This document shows positions 42,701-46,098 of a DNA stretch of 64,000 nt, piece after piece. The notes under the pieces were generated by a model, which saw nothing but the letters and a program-made list of their open reading frames with translations, made no database searches and had not been told where the DNA came from. The DNA comes from Chiridota heheva (lineage: Eukaryota; Echinodermata; Holothuroidea; Apodida; Chiridotidae): contig JAIGNY010003259.1 of NCBI GenBank assembly GCA_020152595.1, forward strand, positions 192,001-256,000, given 5' to 3'. Position 1 is the first letter of the stretch, and each line of letters opens with the position of its first letter. The position numbers and the translations under genes are program-made.

Positions 42701-43833
42701 ATTTTGACATAATTTTCAAACTTGTAAATTTGTGAAGATTATTATACTATTTTTTTCTATGCCAAATTTAAGCATGAAAATTTAAAGTTAAATATTTACT
42801 TGGCACATTTGACTGTTGCAGTGCCATTCAAACCTCAACAAATAAAGTTATATTTTCCTTCAGAATTATCATCTGGGTGGAATTCAGGTGCCAGAAATGT
42901 GGGAGTTGTTTTGTGCAAGTTGATTGTTGACGCTGAGTGCTTCACAATTGGTTTATCAAATGGCAGTGAATATCTCTATGTAACCCTAGCCATCGAGAAA
43001 GGGATGTAAAAGACCTGAACTACCTACCTGACAGTTTGTACATGGTTCTTCTGTTCCATACATTGGAGTTGGGGGGGTTAAAATTATATAAGTTGAGGTG
43101 GCCCAAAGTGTTGGTAAGACGGACTGAATGGGAGAATAGTCTGAGCCCCTGATGGGCAGCTCCAGCTGTTTTTCATGCTTTGCGAGGCATATTAGATAAT
43201 ATTTTGAATCCAGATGGCGTCACCAGGGTGGGGATGCATGGGTCATGGACCAACTGGCTTGTCCACCCCTGATTGGAGTACATTAACATCTAGAGTTGCA
43301 TGGGTCATGGACCGACTGGCCAGTCCACCCCTGATTGAAGTACATTATCATCAAGAGTTACATGGGTCATGGACCGACTGACCCAGTCCACCCCTGATTG
43401 GAGTACAATAACGTCAAGAGTTGGAAATCATTTAAAAGAATTCCCACAGTTCTGAAAAAGATGTCAAAAATCTCCCACGAAAAATTGTGACAGAAATAAT
43501 GATGTAGTAAATACATCTTTATATGCTTCCCTCTTTCGCAATTCAATGTACTATTCATTGCACAATTACACAGGGGACATTTTTAGAGCACATATTTACT
43601 ATATATACTGTTGCTTACTCAATATAGGAAGAATATTGAACACAACTCCATATGGGATAATTCTACAATAGGATCAAATATCTGCTCACTCTCATATTTT
43701 TAAACATTTTTTTAAATCATAAACTGAATAATATTTAGATTTTTTAATTTTTTTCCCATCAGAATTATCTTCAAATGGTGTCAAAGACGTATTTTCCCTT
43801 CATGGTTTAACCATCTTTGCATCCGTGAGTTAG
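639..43833 (+). CDS. IARS1: Cytosolic isoleucyl-tRNA synthetase (IARS1), 5'-truncated by the window, 18 visible coding exons
   Basis: The enzyme charges tRNA-Ile with isoleucine in the cytosol, in animals as part of the multi-synthetase complex. It is a class Ia synthetase with a CP1 editing domain. Coding exons: 639-734, 3583-3702, 4051-4241, 5324-5524, 7387-7479, 10751-10855, 11545-11715, 15984-16124, 24958-25078, 25483-25574, 27938-28137, 28932-29118, 30133-30414, 32332-32427, 33335-33511, 35775-35922, 37465-37596, 43763-43833. These total about 2.62 kb (~874 codons), roughly the last two thirds of a ~1260-residue animal enzyme. The HIGH motif and N-terminus lie left of the window. The KMSKS loop (GQKMSKRKK) is in exon 11545-11715. 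Every splice junction is GT/AG and phase-consistent, except that exon 15984-16124 is one base short. Assignment rests on continuous similarity to animal cytosolic IleRS; individual boundaries are my reading and no transcript was available. Confidence 0.95.
1578..1745. repeat. Hairpin MITE (~168 bp)
   Basis: Arms 1578-1643 and 1683-1745 are inverted copies with a few mismatches. Both ends read GGGT(c)AATGAA inward, both arms contain ATGCATAGAAGCTGG, and the loop is ~40 bp rich in GC. It is noncoding, so it is most simply a miniature inverted-repeat element of unknown superfamily. Confidence 0.75.
1997..2156 (+). repeat. Dispersed repeat A, copy 1
   Basis: The copy begins aattaatcatagaatttccc, contains ttccctcttttgcaatttaa, and ends gttgtttactcatgaaa. 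It is related to copies at 3113, 4405, 9099 (inverted), 16975 (inverted) and 43424. Slightly truncated in the middle. The family is a ~200-bp noncoding element of unknown class. Confidence 0.7.
3113..3316 (+). repeat. Dispersed repeat A, copy 2 (reference copy)
   Basis: This is the longest-looking copy. It opens attaattataaaatttccca, carries gacagaaataatattaatgt and acatttttagagcacatatt, and ends tgttgtttactcaagaaac. I used it to orient the other copies. Confidence 0.75.
3583..3702 (+). CDS. IARS1: IARS1 exon: editing domain
   Basis: This exon has 40 codons, phase 0 in and out, beginning DDYRVC and ending FAGQYVK before donor gtaata. The segment [11 protein letters not shown]4-DFAGQYVK is the conserved editing-domain strand and return linker of cytosolic IleRS. 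The acceptor is preceded by a pyrimidine-rich tract (tccttttgacag). Confidence 0.93.
4051..4241 (+). CDS. IARS1: IARS1 exon: end of CP1, return to catalytic fold
   Basis: This exon has 63 codons plus two bases. It encodes DADK...[27 protein letters not shown], a hallmark of IleRS/ValRS/LeuRS where CP1 returns to the Rossmann fold. The family normally reads AVPSWF; here the Pro is Ser (TCC). I chose donor TG|GTGGGT because it restores Tyr-Trp-Val-Pro with the next exon. Confidence 0.93.
4405..4578 (+). repeat. Dispersed repeat A, copy 3
   Basis: A diverged copy in the intron after exon 4051-4241. It shares aataatattactgtaatga, cttccctctttcacaattaa and ttaccacgtatactggtgtt with the family. Confidence 0.65.
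4896..5182 (+). mobile_element. LINE 3' end, truncated (copy i)
   Basis: It starts in the last codons of an ORF2 ([18 protein letters not shown], ending YNHI then TAG at ~4970). The 3' UTR follows and ends gtggtgctgttaa...tcatcaaacaaacaaac. The same ORF2 end and tail occur at 10116, 39920 and, in a related subfamily with RNase H attached, at 41660-42615. It is therefore a 5'-truncated copy of an RNase H-bearing non-LTR family. Confidence 0.7.
5324..5524 (+). CDS. IARS1: IARS1 exon: catalytic domain ([12 protein letters not shown])
   Basis: The exon opens with G completing Trp, then [14 protein letters not shown], then [17 protein letters not shown], the strongly conserved catalytic-domain segment of IleRS. 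It ends DLHRE plus AG before donor gtaaag. In total it is 1 + 66 codons + 2 bases. Confidence 0.94.
5704..6244. mobile_element. Foldback element B, copy 1
   Basis: The ends are inverted repeats of ~110 bp. The left end reads TTAAAGAATTAGTTCAGTGG and the right end is its complement (CCACTGAACTAATCCTTTAA). Inside the arms both sides contain the ATATGAAAGAGGACTT and AAAACAAAATGGTGA motifs. Both termini coincide with TTAA. No ORF is present. Further copies lie at 46099-46617 and 47275-47797, with an isolated end at 10937. Confidence 0.8.
6440..6790 (+). repeat. Dispersed repeat F, copy 1
   Basis: A noncoding stretch shared with 25715-26090 and 34790-35200. The common order is a 'ctgacttgttttctcccaat'-type core, an 'actgctcccgtgaagag'-type segment, then 'gaaaaataagttac...aaggaattcata' and 'tctttttctgatgtcacaaa'-like blocks. 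Its class is unknown. Confidence 0.5.
7387..7479 (+). CDS. IARS1: IARS1 exon: catalytic domain (DCWFESGS)
   Basis: The exon begins with C completing Ser, then VDGLTIPS..., and ends with the conserved FDCWFESG plus AG, before donor gtaatc. Ser is split across the junction with the next exon, which starts T-ATG-CCG (SMPYAQ). Confidence 0.93.
7570..7825 (+). repeat. Conserved dispersed-repeat block
   Basis: It contains ctggacaccagtccatcgca, then a 'tactcactttacagctgagt' segment and 'aaagtgtcttgctcaaggac'. Very similar blocks recur in repeats of many marine animals, by recollection, so I regard it as a repeat fragment and not a gene. No matching second copy was noticed in this window. Confidence 0.5.
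7990..8897 (-). mobile_element. piggyBac-like non-autonomous element, inverted and damaged copy
   Basis: It is inverted relative to the copy at 13690-14726 and similar over most of its length. Its right end, TGGTAGAGTAAGGG followed by TTAA (8898-8901), is intact. The left terminus cannot be found and the left ~150 bp have diverged or been lost. Like its sister it has an internal tRNA-like A/B-box segment (GGTTCGAGTC at 8485-8494). Confidence 0.7.
9099..9302 (-). repeat. Dispersed repeat A, copy 4 (inverted)
   Basis: Read on the minus strand it matches the 3113 copy from end to end, including the outer gttgtttactta and gaattaattgtaaaatttc landmarks. Confidence 0.75.
10116..10391 (+). mobile_element. 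LINE 3' end, truncated (copy ii)
   Basis: It encodes the same ORF2 ending ([20 protein letters not shown] then HI and TAG), followed by the family 3' UTR ending gtggtgccgttaagccctca and a CAAACAAACAAA tail. A gap-free match to copies i and iv is visible by eye. Confidence 0.7.
10751..10855 (+). CDS. IARS1: IARS1 exon: catalytic domain ([18 protein letters not shown])
   Basis: This exon encodes [17 protein letters not shown] followed by [15 protein letters not shown], the class Ia D-Q-x-R-G-W motif that contributes to the active site. It is one base + 34 codons + TG, and Trp is split across the donor gtaaga. Confidence 0.95.
10856..11544 (+). other. IARS1 intron with an isolated foldback-B end
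   Basis: At 10937 TTAAAGGATTAGTTCAGTGG is the terminal motif of foldback family B, but no matching right end was found. The segment tttcaaccaatcaaagacat (~11016) resembles 61576-61630. No coding sequence was recognised. Confidence 0.5.
11545..11715 (+). CDS. IARS1: IARS1 exon: KMSKS signature loop
   Basis: This exon of one base + 56 codons + AG encodes [19 protein letters not shown] then [22 protein letters not shown] and [13 protein letters not shown] is the class I signature loop that binds ATP during aminoacyl-adenylate formation. The donor is gtgagt. Confidence 0.96.
12464..13501. mobile_element. Non-autonomous hAT-like element (1038 bp)
   Basis: It is bounded by inverted ends TAGAGCTGTGA / TCACAGCTCTA and flanked by an exact 8-bp duplication AAGTGTAT (12456-12463 and 13502-13509), the target size typical of hAT transposons. 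Inverted subterminal motifs rich in GTGTACACG lie at both ends. No transposase ORF is present; the longest frames are ~70 codons and unrecognised. Confidence 0.85.
13644..13689 (+). pseudogene. LINE reverse transcriptase fragment, left piece
   Basis: Fifteen codons reading [15 protein letters not shown] resemble the P-L-S-P-Y-L-F motif of L1/Tx1-type reverse transcriptases. Upstream sequence has a stop in this frame. The frame continues at 14731 if the piggyBac-like insertion and one TTAA are removed. Confidence 0.65.
13690..14726. mobile_element. piggyBac-like non-autonomous element (1037 bp) inserted at TTAA
   Basis: It is flanked by TTAA at 13686-13689 and 14727-14730. The termini are CCCTTACTCTACCA and its complement TGGTAGAGTAAGGG, so 14-bp inverted ends starting CCC, as in the piggyBac superfamily. 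It contains no transposase ORF. It carries an internal tRNA-like A/B-box segment on the minus strand (14105-14180). A damaged inverted sister lies at ~7990-8897, and ~100-bp miniature relatives at 26558-26659 and 26805-26903. Confidence 0.85.
14105..14180 (-). promoter_or_regulatory. tRNA-like internal promoter (A and B boxes) inside the piggyBac-like element
   Basis: On the minus strand TGGTGCAGAGG (14159-14169) fits an A box and GGTTCGAGTC (14115-14124) fits a B box, ~35 bp apart. The same B box is kept in the sister element at 8485-8494. The arms do not fold as a clean tRNA, so I call it a tRNA-derived relic. Confidence 0.5.
14731..14933 (+). pseudogene. LINE reverse transcriptase fragment, right piece
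   Basis: Open to TGA at 14931, it reads [20 protein letters not shown] then DTVII and an ASG-x-KVN-x-x-KS segment. This is the catalytic YADD region and downstream strand of L1/Tx1-type reverse transcriptase, with the first Asp replaced by Glu (YAED). It continues the frame of 13644-13689 exactly across one TTAA. Confidence 0.75.
15984..16124 (+). CDS. IARS1: IARS1 exon with a one-base frame break
   Basis: The exon starts in the expected frame with LYLINSPVV (15985-16011). Immediately after GTC the conserved continuation ([14 protein letters not shown], then [13 protein letters not shown]) is read in a frame shifted by one base, as if one C were missing before GAGCGGAC near 16012. The usual Leu between RDV and KDV is also absent. 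The exon is 141 bp, whereas the flanking phases require a length one base longer. The original frame reaches TAA within 15 codons. Both halves match the family strongly, so a consensus error is at least as likely as a real mutation. Confidence 0.88.
16975..17170 (-). repeat. Dispersed repeat A, copy 5 (inverted), split from intron by the DIRS-like element
   Basis: It matches family A on the minus strand up to tgggaaattttataatt, exactly where the island begins. The usual terminal 'aattcc' continuation is not found beyond the island, so the element landed at or near the end of this repeat. Confidence 0.65.
17185..17312. repeat. Left inverted terminal repeat of the DIRS-like element
   Basis: It runs from ccttaccttccatgctataa to ctctgtaccacctcac. 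Its reverse complement is at 24696-24823. The only differences I see are ATTG versus ACCG at ~17250 and one base near the outer edge. Confidence 0.85.
18199..18465 (+). repeat. Two ~154-bp tandem copies inside the island
   Basis: Both copies contain gctatgcctcgtctctcttt, agcgtgtccgtaagatcata and acgcatgga(c/t)atacgttctt, starting at ~18203 and ~18357. No coding sequence was recognised in or between them. Confidence 0.75.
18593..19410 (+). repeat. ~40-bp GC-rich tandem array with hairpin units
   Basis: The basic unit combines CGGTTCCATACGGTTCCGC with GGCCCGTTGTTACGGGCGGA. The CCCGT-TGTT-ACGGG core can form a small hairpin in each copy. About 18 imperfect units are present, with length variation. 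The long open frames on both strands across this array are low-complexity artefacts. Confidence 0.85.
19490..22600 (+). repeat. Diverged long-period repeats inside the island
   Basis: A module appears at ~19499, ~20312, ~20788 and more weakly at ~21100 and ~21640. It runs in the order caagaagtatagca..., cccgtagccattagctacgc, ttcaccagtatcatggaca, ggacaggt..., then cgtgcagattatgctgcgag in the first two copies. GTAGC-CATTA-GCTAC is a hairpin. A second small array of the 18.6-kb type lies at 20035-20180. No protein family was recognised. Confidence 0.7.
22600..24500 (+). other. Unassigned interior of the island
   Basis: This stretch is GC-rich and lacks the tandem periodicity. The longest + strand frames are 100-150 codons (23369-23707, 23400-23840) and overlap one another. 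I see no RT (YxDD), RNase H or tyrosine-recombinase (R-H-x-R-Y) motif in any frame. It may be decayed coding sequence or noncoding. Confidence 0.5.
24554..24656. other. Internal complementary region of the DIRS-like element
   Basis: 24554-24600 is the reverse complement of the left end (17168-17212), and 24598-24656 the reverse complement of the right end (24805-24866), including its CCCGCTAAGCGTAGCGGG palindrome. The two are fused at TAAATTTAC, i.e. the sequence expected if the right end were joined to the left end in a circle. Confidence 0.75.
24696..24823. repeat. Right inverted terminal repeat of the DIRS-like element
   Basis: It is the inverted copy of 17185-17312. Beyond it the right extension (24824-24866) contains a perfect stem CCCCGCTA-CG-CTTAGCGGGG-type palindrome that the left end lacks. 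Confidence 0.85.
24958..25078 (+). CDS. IARS1: IARS1 exon: start of anticodon-binding helical domain
   Basis: This exon has 40 codons plus G. It encodes [10 protein letters not shown] then [14 protein letters not shown] and FFRQEME, the linker into the class Ia helical bundle (D-R-W-I-L-S is conserved). It follows the 8.8-kb intron that holds the DIRS-like insertion. Acceptor tcatcag, donor gtttgt. Confidence 0.93.
25483..25574 (+). CDS. IARS1: IARS1 exon: anticodon-binding domain
   Basis: This exon has two bases + 30 codons, [15 protein letters not shown] then [14 protein letters not shown]. This is the conserved helix containing N-W-Y-V-R that is characteristic of IleRS. It ends in phase 0 at donor gtgggt. 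Confidence 0.94.
26558..26659. mobile_element. Miniature piggyBac-like element (102 bp)
   Basis: It is flanked by TTAA at 26554-26557 and 26660-26663. The ends are CCCTTACTCTACC / GGTAGAGTAAGGG, the same as the 1-kb element at 13690. Its interior includes GCGATAATATCGC. Confidence 0.8.
26805..26903. mobile_element. Miniature piggyBac-like element (99 bp)
   Basis: It is flanked by TTAA at 26801-26804 and 26904-26907, with slightly mutated ends (TCCTTACTCTACCA / GGTAGAGTAAAGG). It is the sister of 26558-26659, 247 bp away. Confidence 0.75.
27938..28137 (+). CDS. IARS1: IARS1 exon: anticodon-binding domain
   Basis: This exon has 66 codons plus AG. It encodes [16 protein letters not shown] then [18 protein letters not shown], the M-A-P-x-T-P-F-L-x-E motif of class Ia helical domains, and ends [10 protein letters not shown] at donor gtaagg. 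Confidence 0.94.
28138..28931 (+). other. IARS1 intron, nothing recognised
   Basis: AT-rich intron. A pyrimidine tract precedes the acceptor at 28931. No repeat or gene was seen. Confidence 0.6.
28932..29118 (+). CDS. IARS1: IARS1 exon: helical domain and connector
   Basis: This exon has one base + 62 codons. It encodes [20 protein letters not shown] then [19 protein letters not shown] and ends LKNYIQE. The R-x-x-K-x-x-P-x-K-Y-P-L-K segment is highly conserved in cytosolic IleRS. The donor gttagt is followed within ~75 bp by a 16-bp minisatellite. Confidence 0.94.
29119..30132 (+). other. IARS1 intron with a 16-bp minisatellite
   Basis: Apart from the array at 29188-29436, nothing was recognised. 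Confidence 0.6.
29188..29436 (+). repeat. 16-bp minisatellite, ~15 copies
   Basis: The unit is ACTTCCACTAAGC(A/T)CA plus A. Copies alternate between AAGCACA and AAGCTCA variants and are otherwise almost identical. It starts about 70 bp after the donor of exon 28932-29118. Confidence 0.9.
30133..30414 (+). CDS. IARS1: IARS1 exon: C-terminal extension ([12 protein letters not shown])
   Basis: This exon has 94 codons, phase 0 both ends. It encodes [20 protein letters not shown] then [17 protein letters not shown] and an [15 protein letters not shown] segment, ending TDND at donor gtgaga. A gtaaaa inside it (after ATGACCTTAG, 30221) is not used, because the frame and the conserved LGKRLK continue through it. 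Confidence 0.93.
30415..32331 (+). other. IARS1 intron with an antisense THAP fragment
   Basis: It contains the minus-strand THAP exon remnant (31147-31318). The arms around 30850-30905 and 31385-31455 share tttcatcacgtga / catgaaatcacgtgg and ccattttgt motifs in inverted orientation, which may mark a transposon. Nothing else was recognised. Confidence 0.5.
31147..31318 (-). pseudogene. THAP zinc-finger exon remnant
   Basis: The minus strand from ATG (31316-31318) reads [20 protein letters not shown] then [19 protein letters not shown] and ends SCSEQFISG at donor CAG|GTATGT. C-x4-C, the W and F-P-S-D fit a THAP DNA-binding domain. The final zinc ligand of C-x2-H is Gln (CSEQ) instead of His. 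No downstream exon was identified. THAP domains are common in transposase-derived genes, so this may be a transposon relic within the IARS1 intron. Confidence 0.65.
32332..32427 (+). CDS. IARS1: IARS1 exon: C-terminal extension ([13 protein letters not shown])
   Basis: This exon has 32 codons, phase 0. It encodes [17 protein letters not shown] then [13 protein letters not shown], which is nearly invariant in animal IARS1. The donor is gtaagc. Confidence 0.94.
32428..33334 (+). other. IARS1 intron with a small MITE
   Basis: It holds the MITE at 32900-33123. The rest is AT-rich with nothing recognised. Confidence 0.6.
32900..33123. mobile_element. Short inverted-repeat element (224 bp)
   Basis: The ends CACCCGTTCACAGT / ACTGTGAAAGGGTG are inverted with one mismatch and flanked by TA on both sides. 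The subterminal gcgagtaaacaaac motif is also inverted (~32958 and ~33078). TA flanks suggest a Tc1/mariner-like or related class, but this is not decided. Confidence 0.65.
33335..33511 (+). CDS. IARS1: IARS1 exon: C-terminal extension
   Basis: This exon has 59 codons, phase 0. It encodes [15 protein letters not shown] then [20 protein letters not shown] and [15 protein letters not shown]. In the human protein the corresponding stretch precedes the UNE-I appendix. The donor is gtaagt. Confidence 0.9.
34560..34650. repeat. Deleted copy of foldback E
   Basis: The left arm (aaggaatattctcgtgaatt ... gatagaggactataaagaaa) runs straight into a short inverted end ttcacaagaatattcctt. It matches the termini of the element at 44554-45110 but lacks the interior. 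Confidence 0.65.
34790..35200 (+). repeat. Dispersed repeat F, copy 3
   Basis: It shares blocks with 6440-6790 and 25715-26090: gtatgcaaaagttgtgatgt, cttgtttcctcccaatgaat and tctctttttctgatgttaca. Noncoding. Confidence 0.5.
35775..35922 (+). CDS. IARS1: IARS1 exon: UNE-I-type C-terminal appendix, first part
   Basis: This exon has 49 codons plus G. It encodes [15 protein letters not shown] then [15 protein letters not shown], matching the strand pattern C-x-(Y/F)-(V/I)-N-(V/L) of the IleRS appendix. Human IARS1 has two copies of this unit; only one is visible here. The donor is gtaatg. Confidence 0.88.
36690..37085 (+). repeat. ~20-25-bp C-rich minisatellite
   Basis: The unit is close to GAGCTTCCCTCAACCCCCTC with CC-run length variation, about 16-18 copies. 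Variants alternate GAGCTT and AAGCTT. The minus-strand open frames here are artefacts of the repeat. Confidence 0.85.
37200..37407 (+). mobile_element. LINE 3' end, truncated (copy iii)
   Basis: It begins [10 protein letters not shown], related to the ORF2 end of copies i, ii and iv but frameshifted. It ends tcgtggtgccgttaacctca followed by CAAACAAACAAAC, only 57 bp before the exon acceptor at 37464. Confidence 0.6.
37465..37596 (+). CDS. IARS1: IARS1 exon: UNE-I-type appendix (LLENPKGD)
   Basis: This exon has two bases + 43 codons + G. It encodes [19 protein letters not shown] then [22 protein letters not shown]-x-G plus the VFG segment is the core of the appendix repeat. The donor gttagt leaves phase 1, so the final exon must supply two bases first. 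Confidence 0.9.
38655..38775 (+). repeat. ~36-bp GT-rich tandem repeat, ~3 copies
   Basis: The unit is gtgtgatggaagatggattg plus ggtggggtgggtgggg. Confidence 0.8.
39920..40201 (+). mobile_element. LINE 3' end, truncated (copy iv)
   Basis: It encodes [20 protein letters not shown] then HI and TAA, then the 3' UTR ending gtggtgccgttaagccatca and CAAACAAACAAAC. It belongs to the same family as copies i and ii. Confidence 0.7.
40243..40292 (+). repeat. (GTCC)n microsatellite patch
   Basis: Interrupted repeats of gtccgtccattc type, ~50 bp, just after the LINE tail. Confidence 0.75.
40890..41525 (+). repeat. ~18-19-bp minisatellite (tggcatgtgggacagggt type)
   Basis: Many imperfect units contain GGCATGTGGGACA. 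The best-ordered copies are at 40970-41070 and degrade rightward. The preceding 40660-40800 has a separate ~26-bp ggaggatggtag-type repeat. The apparent minus-strand proteins rich in His, Pro and Cys are translations of this array. Confidence 0.8.
41660..42615 (+). pseudogene. 3' part of a non-LTR retrotransposon: broken RNase H and ORF2 end
   Basis: RNase H motifs can be followed across frames: FTDGS (~41671), [13 protein letters not shown] (~41760), [11 protein letters not shown] (~41836), then [18 protein letters not shown] (~41960). The catalytic Glu of the A-E-x-x-A motif is Lys here, and the last Asp (usually NERAD) is Asn. Several frame changes and stops occur. A Cys/His-rich [17 protein letters not shown] segment and [15 protein letters not shown] follow near 42280-42440, then the 3' UTR ending gagtgccgttaaacatcaac. 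RNase H after RT fits the I superfamily (I/Nimb-like). The copy is inactive. Confidence 0.8.
42793..42846 (+). repeat. Second LINE 3'-tail remnant next to the candidate last exon
   Basis: cttggcacatttgactgttg...gtgcca...aacctcaacaaa repeats the end of the preceding LINE (42567-42614). It lies 18 bp before the acceptor at 42863. Confidence 0.75.
42864..43009 (+). CDS. IARS1: IARS1 candidate alternative last exon
   Basis: It is open for AA + 47 codons + TAA after acceptor ttttccttcag, and in the same phase as the 43763 exon. The first bases of both, AATTATC(A/T)TC, are nearly identical including the preceding cag. The encoded tail (ELSSGWNSG... ending AIEKGM) shows little of the appendix pattern beyond a short YVT-like strand. 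The sequence just upstream (42793-42846) is a LINE 3' tail remnant. It could be a real alternative terminal exon, an exonised repeat, or a decoy. Confidence 0.3.
43424..43624 (+). repeat. Dispersed repeat A, copy 6
   Basis: It contains gaattcccacagttctgaaa, ttccctctttcgcaattcaa and acatttttagagcacatatt, matching the 3113 copy in the same orientation. Confidence 0.75.
43763..43833 (+). CDS. IARS1: IARS1 probable last coding exon
   Basis: This exon has AA + 22 codons + TAG, beginning right after a strong acceptor (tttttttcccatcag). The frame fits the preceding exon (G|AA = Glu). It ends [23 protein letters not shown]. The D-(V/L)-x-S-L-x-G-x-T-(I/L) pattern matches the end of the appendix unit in animal IARS1 better than the rival exon at 42864. 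I therefore prefer it, without transcript support. Confidence 0.7.
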
Positions 43834-44553
43834 AACAGCAGACAGGGTCAACATTTCAGGCTGTGATTGCAGGTGGACTTCTCTTCACAAACACAATTAC
43901 ATATATTTATCACAAAGTGAATTATCCAAGTTTCTTCATTTATTTTAAAATTCATGATTCTTTTGGTGAGGGAGGGTAAGTGAGGCAAAGGGATCAGATT
44001 TAACTTACACTTCTATACCTGCTTTGGTATCTTTATGGTGTCTTAATTTTTGTGGAAGTCTTTACTAGGGCTCACAAGTTTGGGGATAGGGGTGTGGCCT
44101 TGTAGATAATTTACAGGGTACTGATTTTCAAAGCATTTAAATTTTCCACAAGGAAACCTTTACATGTTGGAACTTTTGGTCATTACTTCGTAAATATCAA
44201 AACTGTGCCATAGGTCATACTAACCGGTTGTCTTTATTTATAATTTTCAACATATTTATCAGGGGTTTTCTTTCCTTTCATTTTACACCTTCCATGCTGG
44301 TTCCTTTAGATTCAACATGTTGGCGTTTCCATATTTAGTTTCCTCCAATTTTTCCTGTCTTTGGTCAGCCTTTCTGCTGTCATATAGTTGATGCCACGAG
44401 ATTGCATATCCTCTGTAATACAATCTGCCCATCTTTTGTGTAGTCTGGTTAGGAGTTATTGCATTTCAAAGATTGCGTGAGTGTGTTGAAAAGTGAAATA
44501 TCCAAGTTTCTTCATTTATTTTAAAATTCATGATTCTTTTGGTGCTTTACCCA

Positions 44554-45110
44554 AAGGAATATTCCCATGAATTTTCATTTTCACATATATTATAGAGGGG
44601 ACTATTAAAGAAAAAATTTGGTGTAGAAATCATGTTAATATCGTTGTCGGTGTAAGAGTTATTTCATTTCAAAGATTATGCGAGGATGTTGAAAAGTGAC
44701 CTCACAGTGTACAGTGTGATGTCGTAAAGGCAGATCCAAGACAATTCTTATGTATTTCTATTATAAAAAAAAGTTTTTCTTTTACAGTGTACGGTTCATG
44801 AGCAAGTGGGCACAGCATGTTCATATTGAGTGTATGTTGTACCGTATCCCAATTAAACAAAAAATGCTTCCAGGAAAGAGGACAATTTTCTAAGAAATAC
44901 TTCAAACTTGTCTTGGATTTGCCTTTATGACATCATGCTGTACATATGTGAGATCACTTTTCAACACACGCAAATTTTTTAAATGCTGTTAACTCCCGAA
45001 CAGAGAAAGATATCAACACGATTTTTACACCAAATTGTTTCTTTTATAGTCCTCTATCCTATACATGAAAATGAAAATCTATGTAAATATTCCTTTAATC
45101 AAGGAAACTA
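44554..45110. mobile_element. Foldback element E (~555 bp)
   Basis: The arms are inverted over ~110 bp: aaggaatattcccatgaatt ... agaggggactattaaag... tttggtgtagaaatc on the left, and its complement from tttttacaccaaattgtttc to aatattcctttaatc on the right. Related pieces lie at 1-47 and 34560-34650. No ORF. Confidence 0.75.
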
Positions 45111-45491
45111 GTCAATCAAGAGTAAGCCTTACTAGTTACTACTGCATTGTACGCTGCTATATTTTCTTTGAGAAGATTGTATGTACTAGTTTGTGAAAGT
45201 GTGTGTGAATATTTTAGTCTAAAAACTATTGTATCACATAATATCTATCTGATAGAGTGCTTGATCTCAGAAAGGAAACCCTGTCATGTATTAAATGGTG
45301 ATATCTTCCTGTCTTATCGAATTGTCTTAATGATATCGTCTCCAGGGATTACCTCAGATGCATAAAATGTAACCATTTGAGTATCATTACATAGCTTTTT
45401 GACATTAGTGTTTTGACTGTGAGTGTTGTGTCCTTATCTCTTATCTTAATGTGGTTGGATGCCCACTTTTTTATCTAACCAAAACATCATT

Positions 45492-45507
45492 AATAAACCT
45501 AAATAAA
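45492..45507 (+). terminator. Candidate polyadenylation signals (two AATAAA)
   Basis: AATAAA at 45492-45497 and 45502-45507, followed by a GT-containing stretch. Assignment to IARS1 is by position only. Confidence 0.35.
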
Positions 45508-46098
45508 TCTGTCTGATAGCTCCCATGTGTTTTGCTTTTCTATTAAGGCCACAAAATGAGTAAAATATAGATAATCAGTCTGCCAGTATTTTTATCCTTA
45601 CAGAATGATGGAAAAAGGGAAATCTCAGGAGCTTGTAAAGTATGGTAGTAGGATAGAGGGACCGAATGGTGTCAATTAATACCATTTATAAAAGAAGCTC
45701 TCTACAAGGTTATTTTCAAGTTTTGAGAAAACAAATGATAGGTTTGCATGAAATTATTTTCTGTTAATGAAGTTTACAGGGATGTCACTATGGTCTTCTG
45801 ATTGGGGGATGTAGGGGCATAAGTTTCCTCCTGGTGGATTCGTGAAGGTGCCTGAAGAGGAACGGTTGAATATCCAAGTGTCATATTCATTTTTCCAACT
45901 GCCGTTCAGTTTGGGGAGTGGGGTGAGACACCCCCCTCCCCCTCTTAAGCGACGTCTCTGTTAATAGATAATGATTTTGTGCAAACTTTATGATTTATTC
46001 AACTCTTAAACGAAGTGTAAAGAGGGTTGTTTTTCTCTAAGCGTCTAAATTATATATTTTTCAATTTAAATTATGGAGAATTAAACTGCCCATTCAAC

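Larger units (their letters stand above)
37597..43762 (+). other. Last IARS1 intron (if the 43763 exon is used)
   Basis: It contains minisatellites at 38655-38775 and 40890-41525, a (GTCC)n patch, LINE ends at 39920-40201 and 41660-42615, the candidate exon 42864-43009, and repeat A copy 6. Remaining stretches are AT-rich and unrecognised. Confidence 0.6.
43834..45530 (+). other. Probable IARS1 3' untranslated region / downstream DNA
   Basis: No AATAAA occurs close to the stop at 43833. The first good pair is at 45492-45507, so the 3' UTR could be ~1.7 kb, or a variant signal nearer the stop may be used. The stretch contains a 53-bp direct repeat (43916-43968 and 44491-44544, nearly identical) and foldback E. 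Confidence 0.35.
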
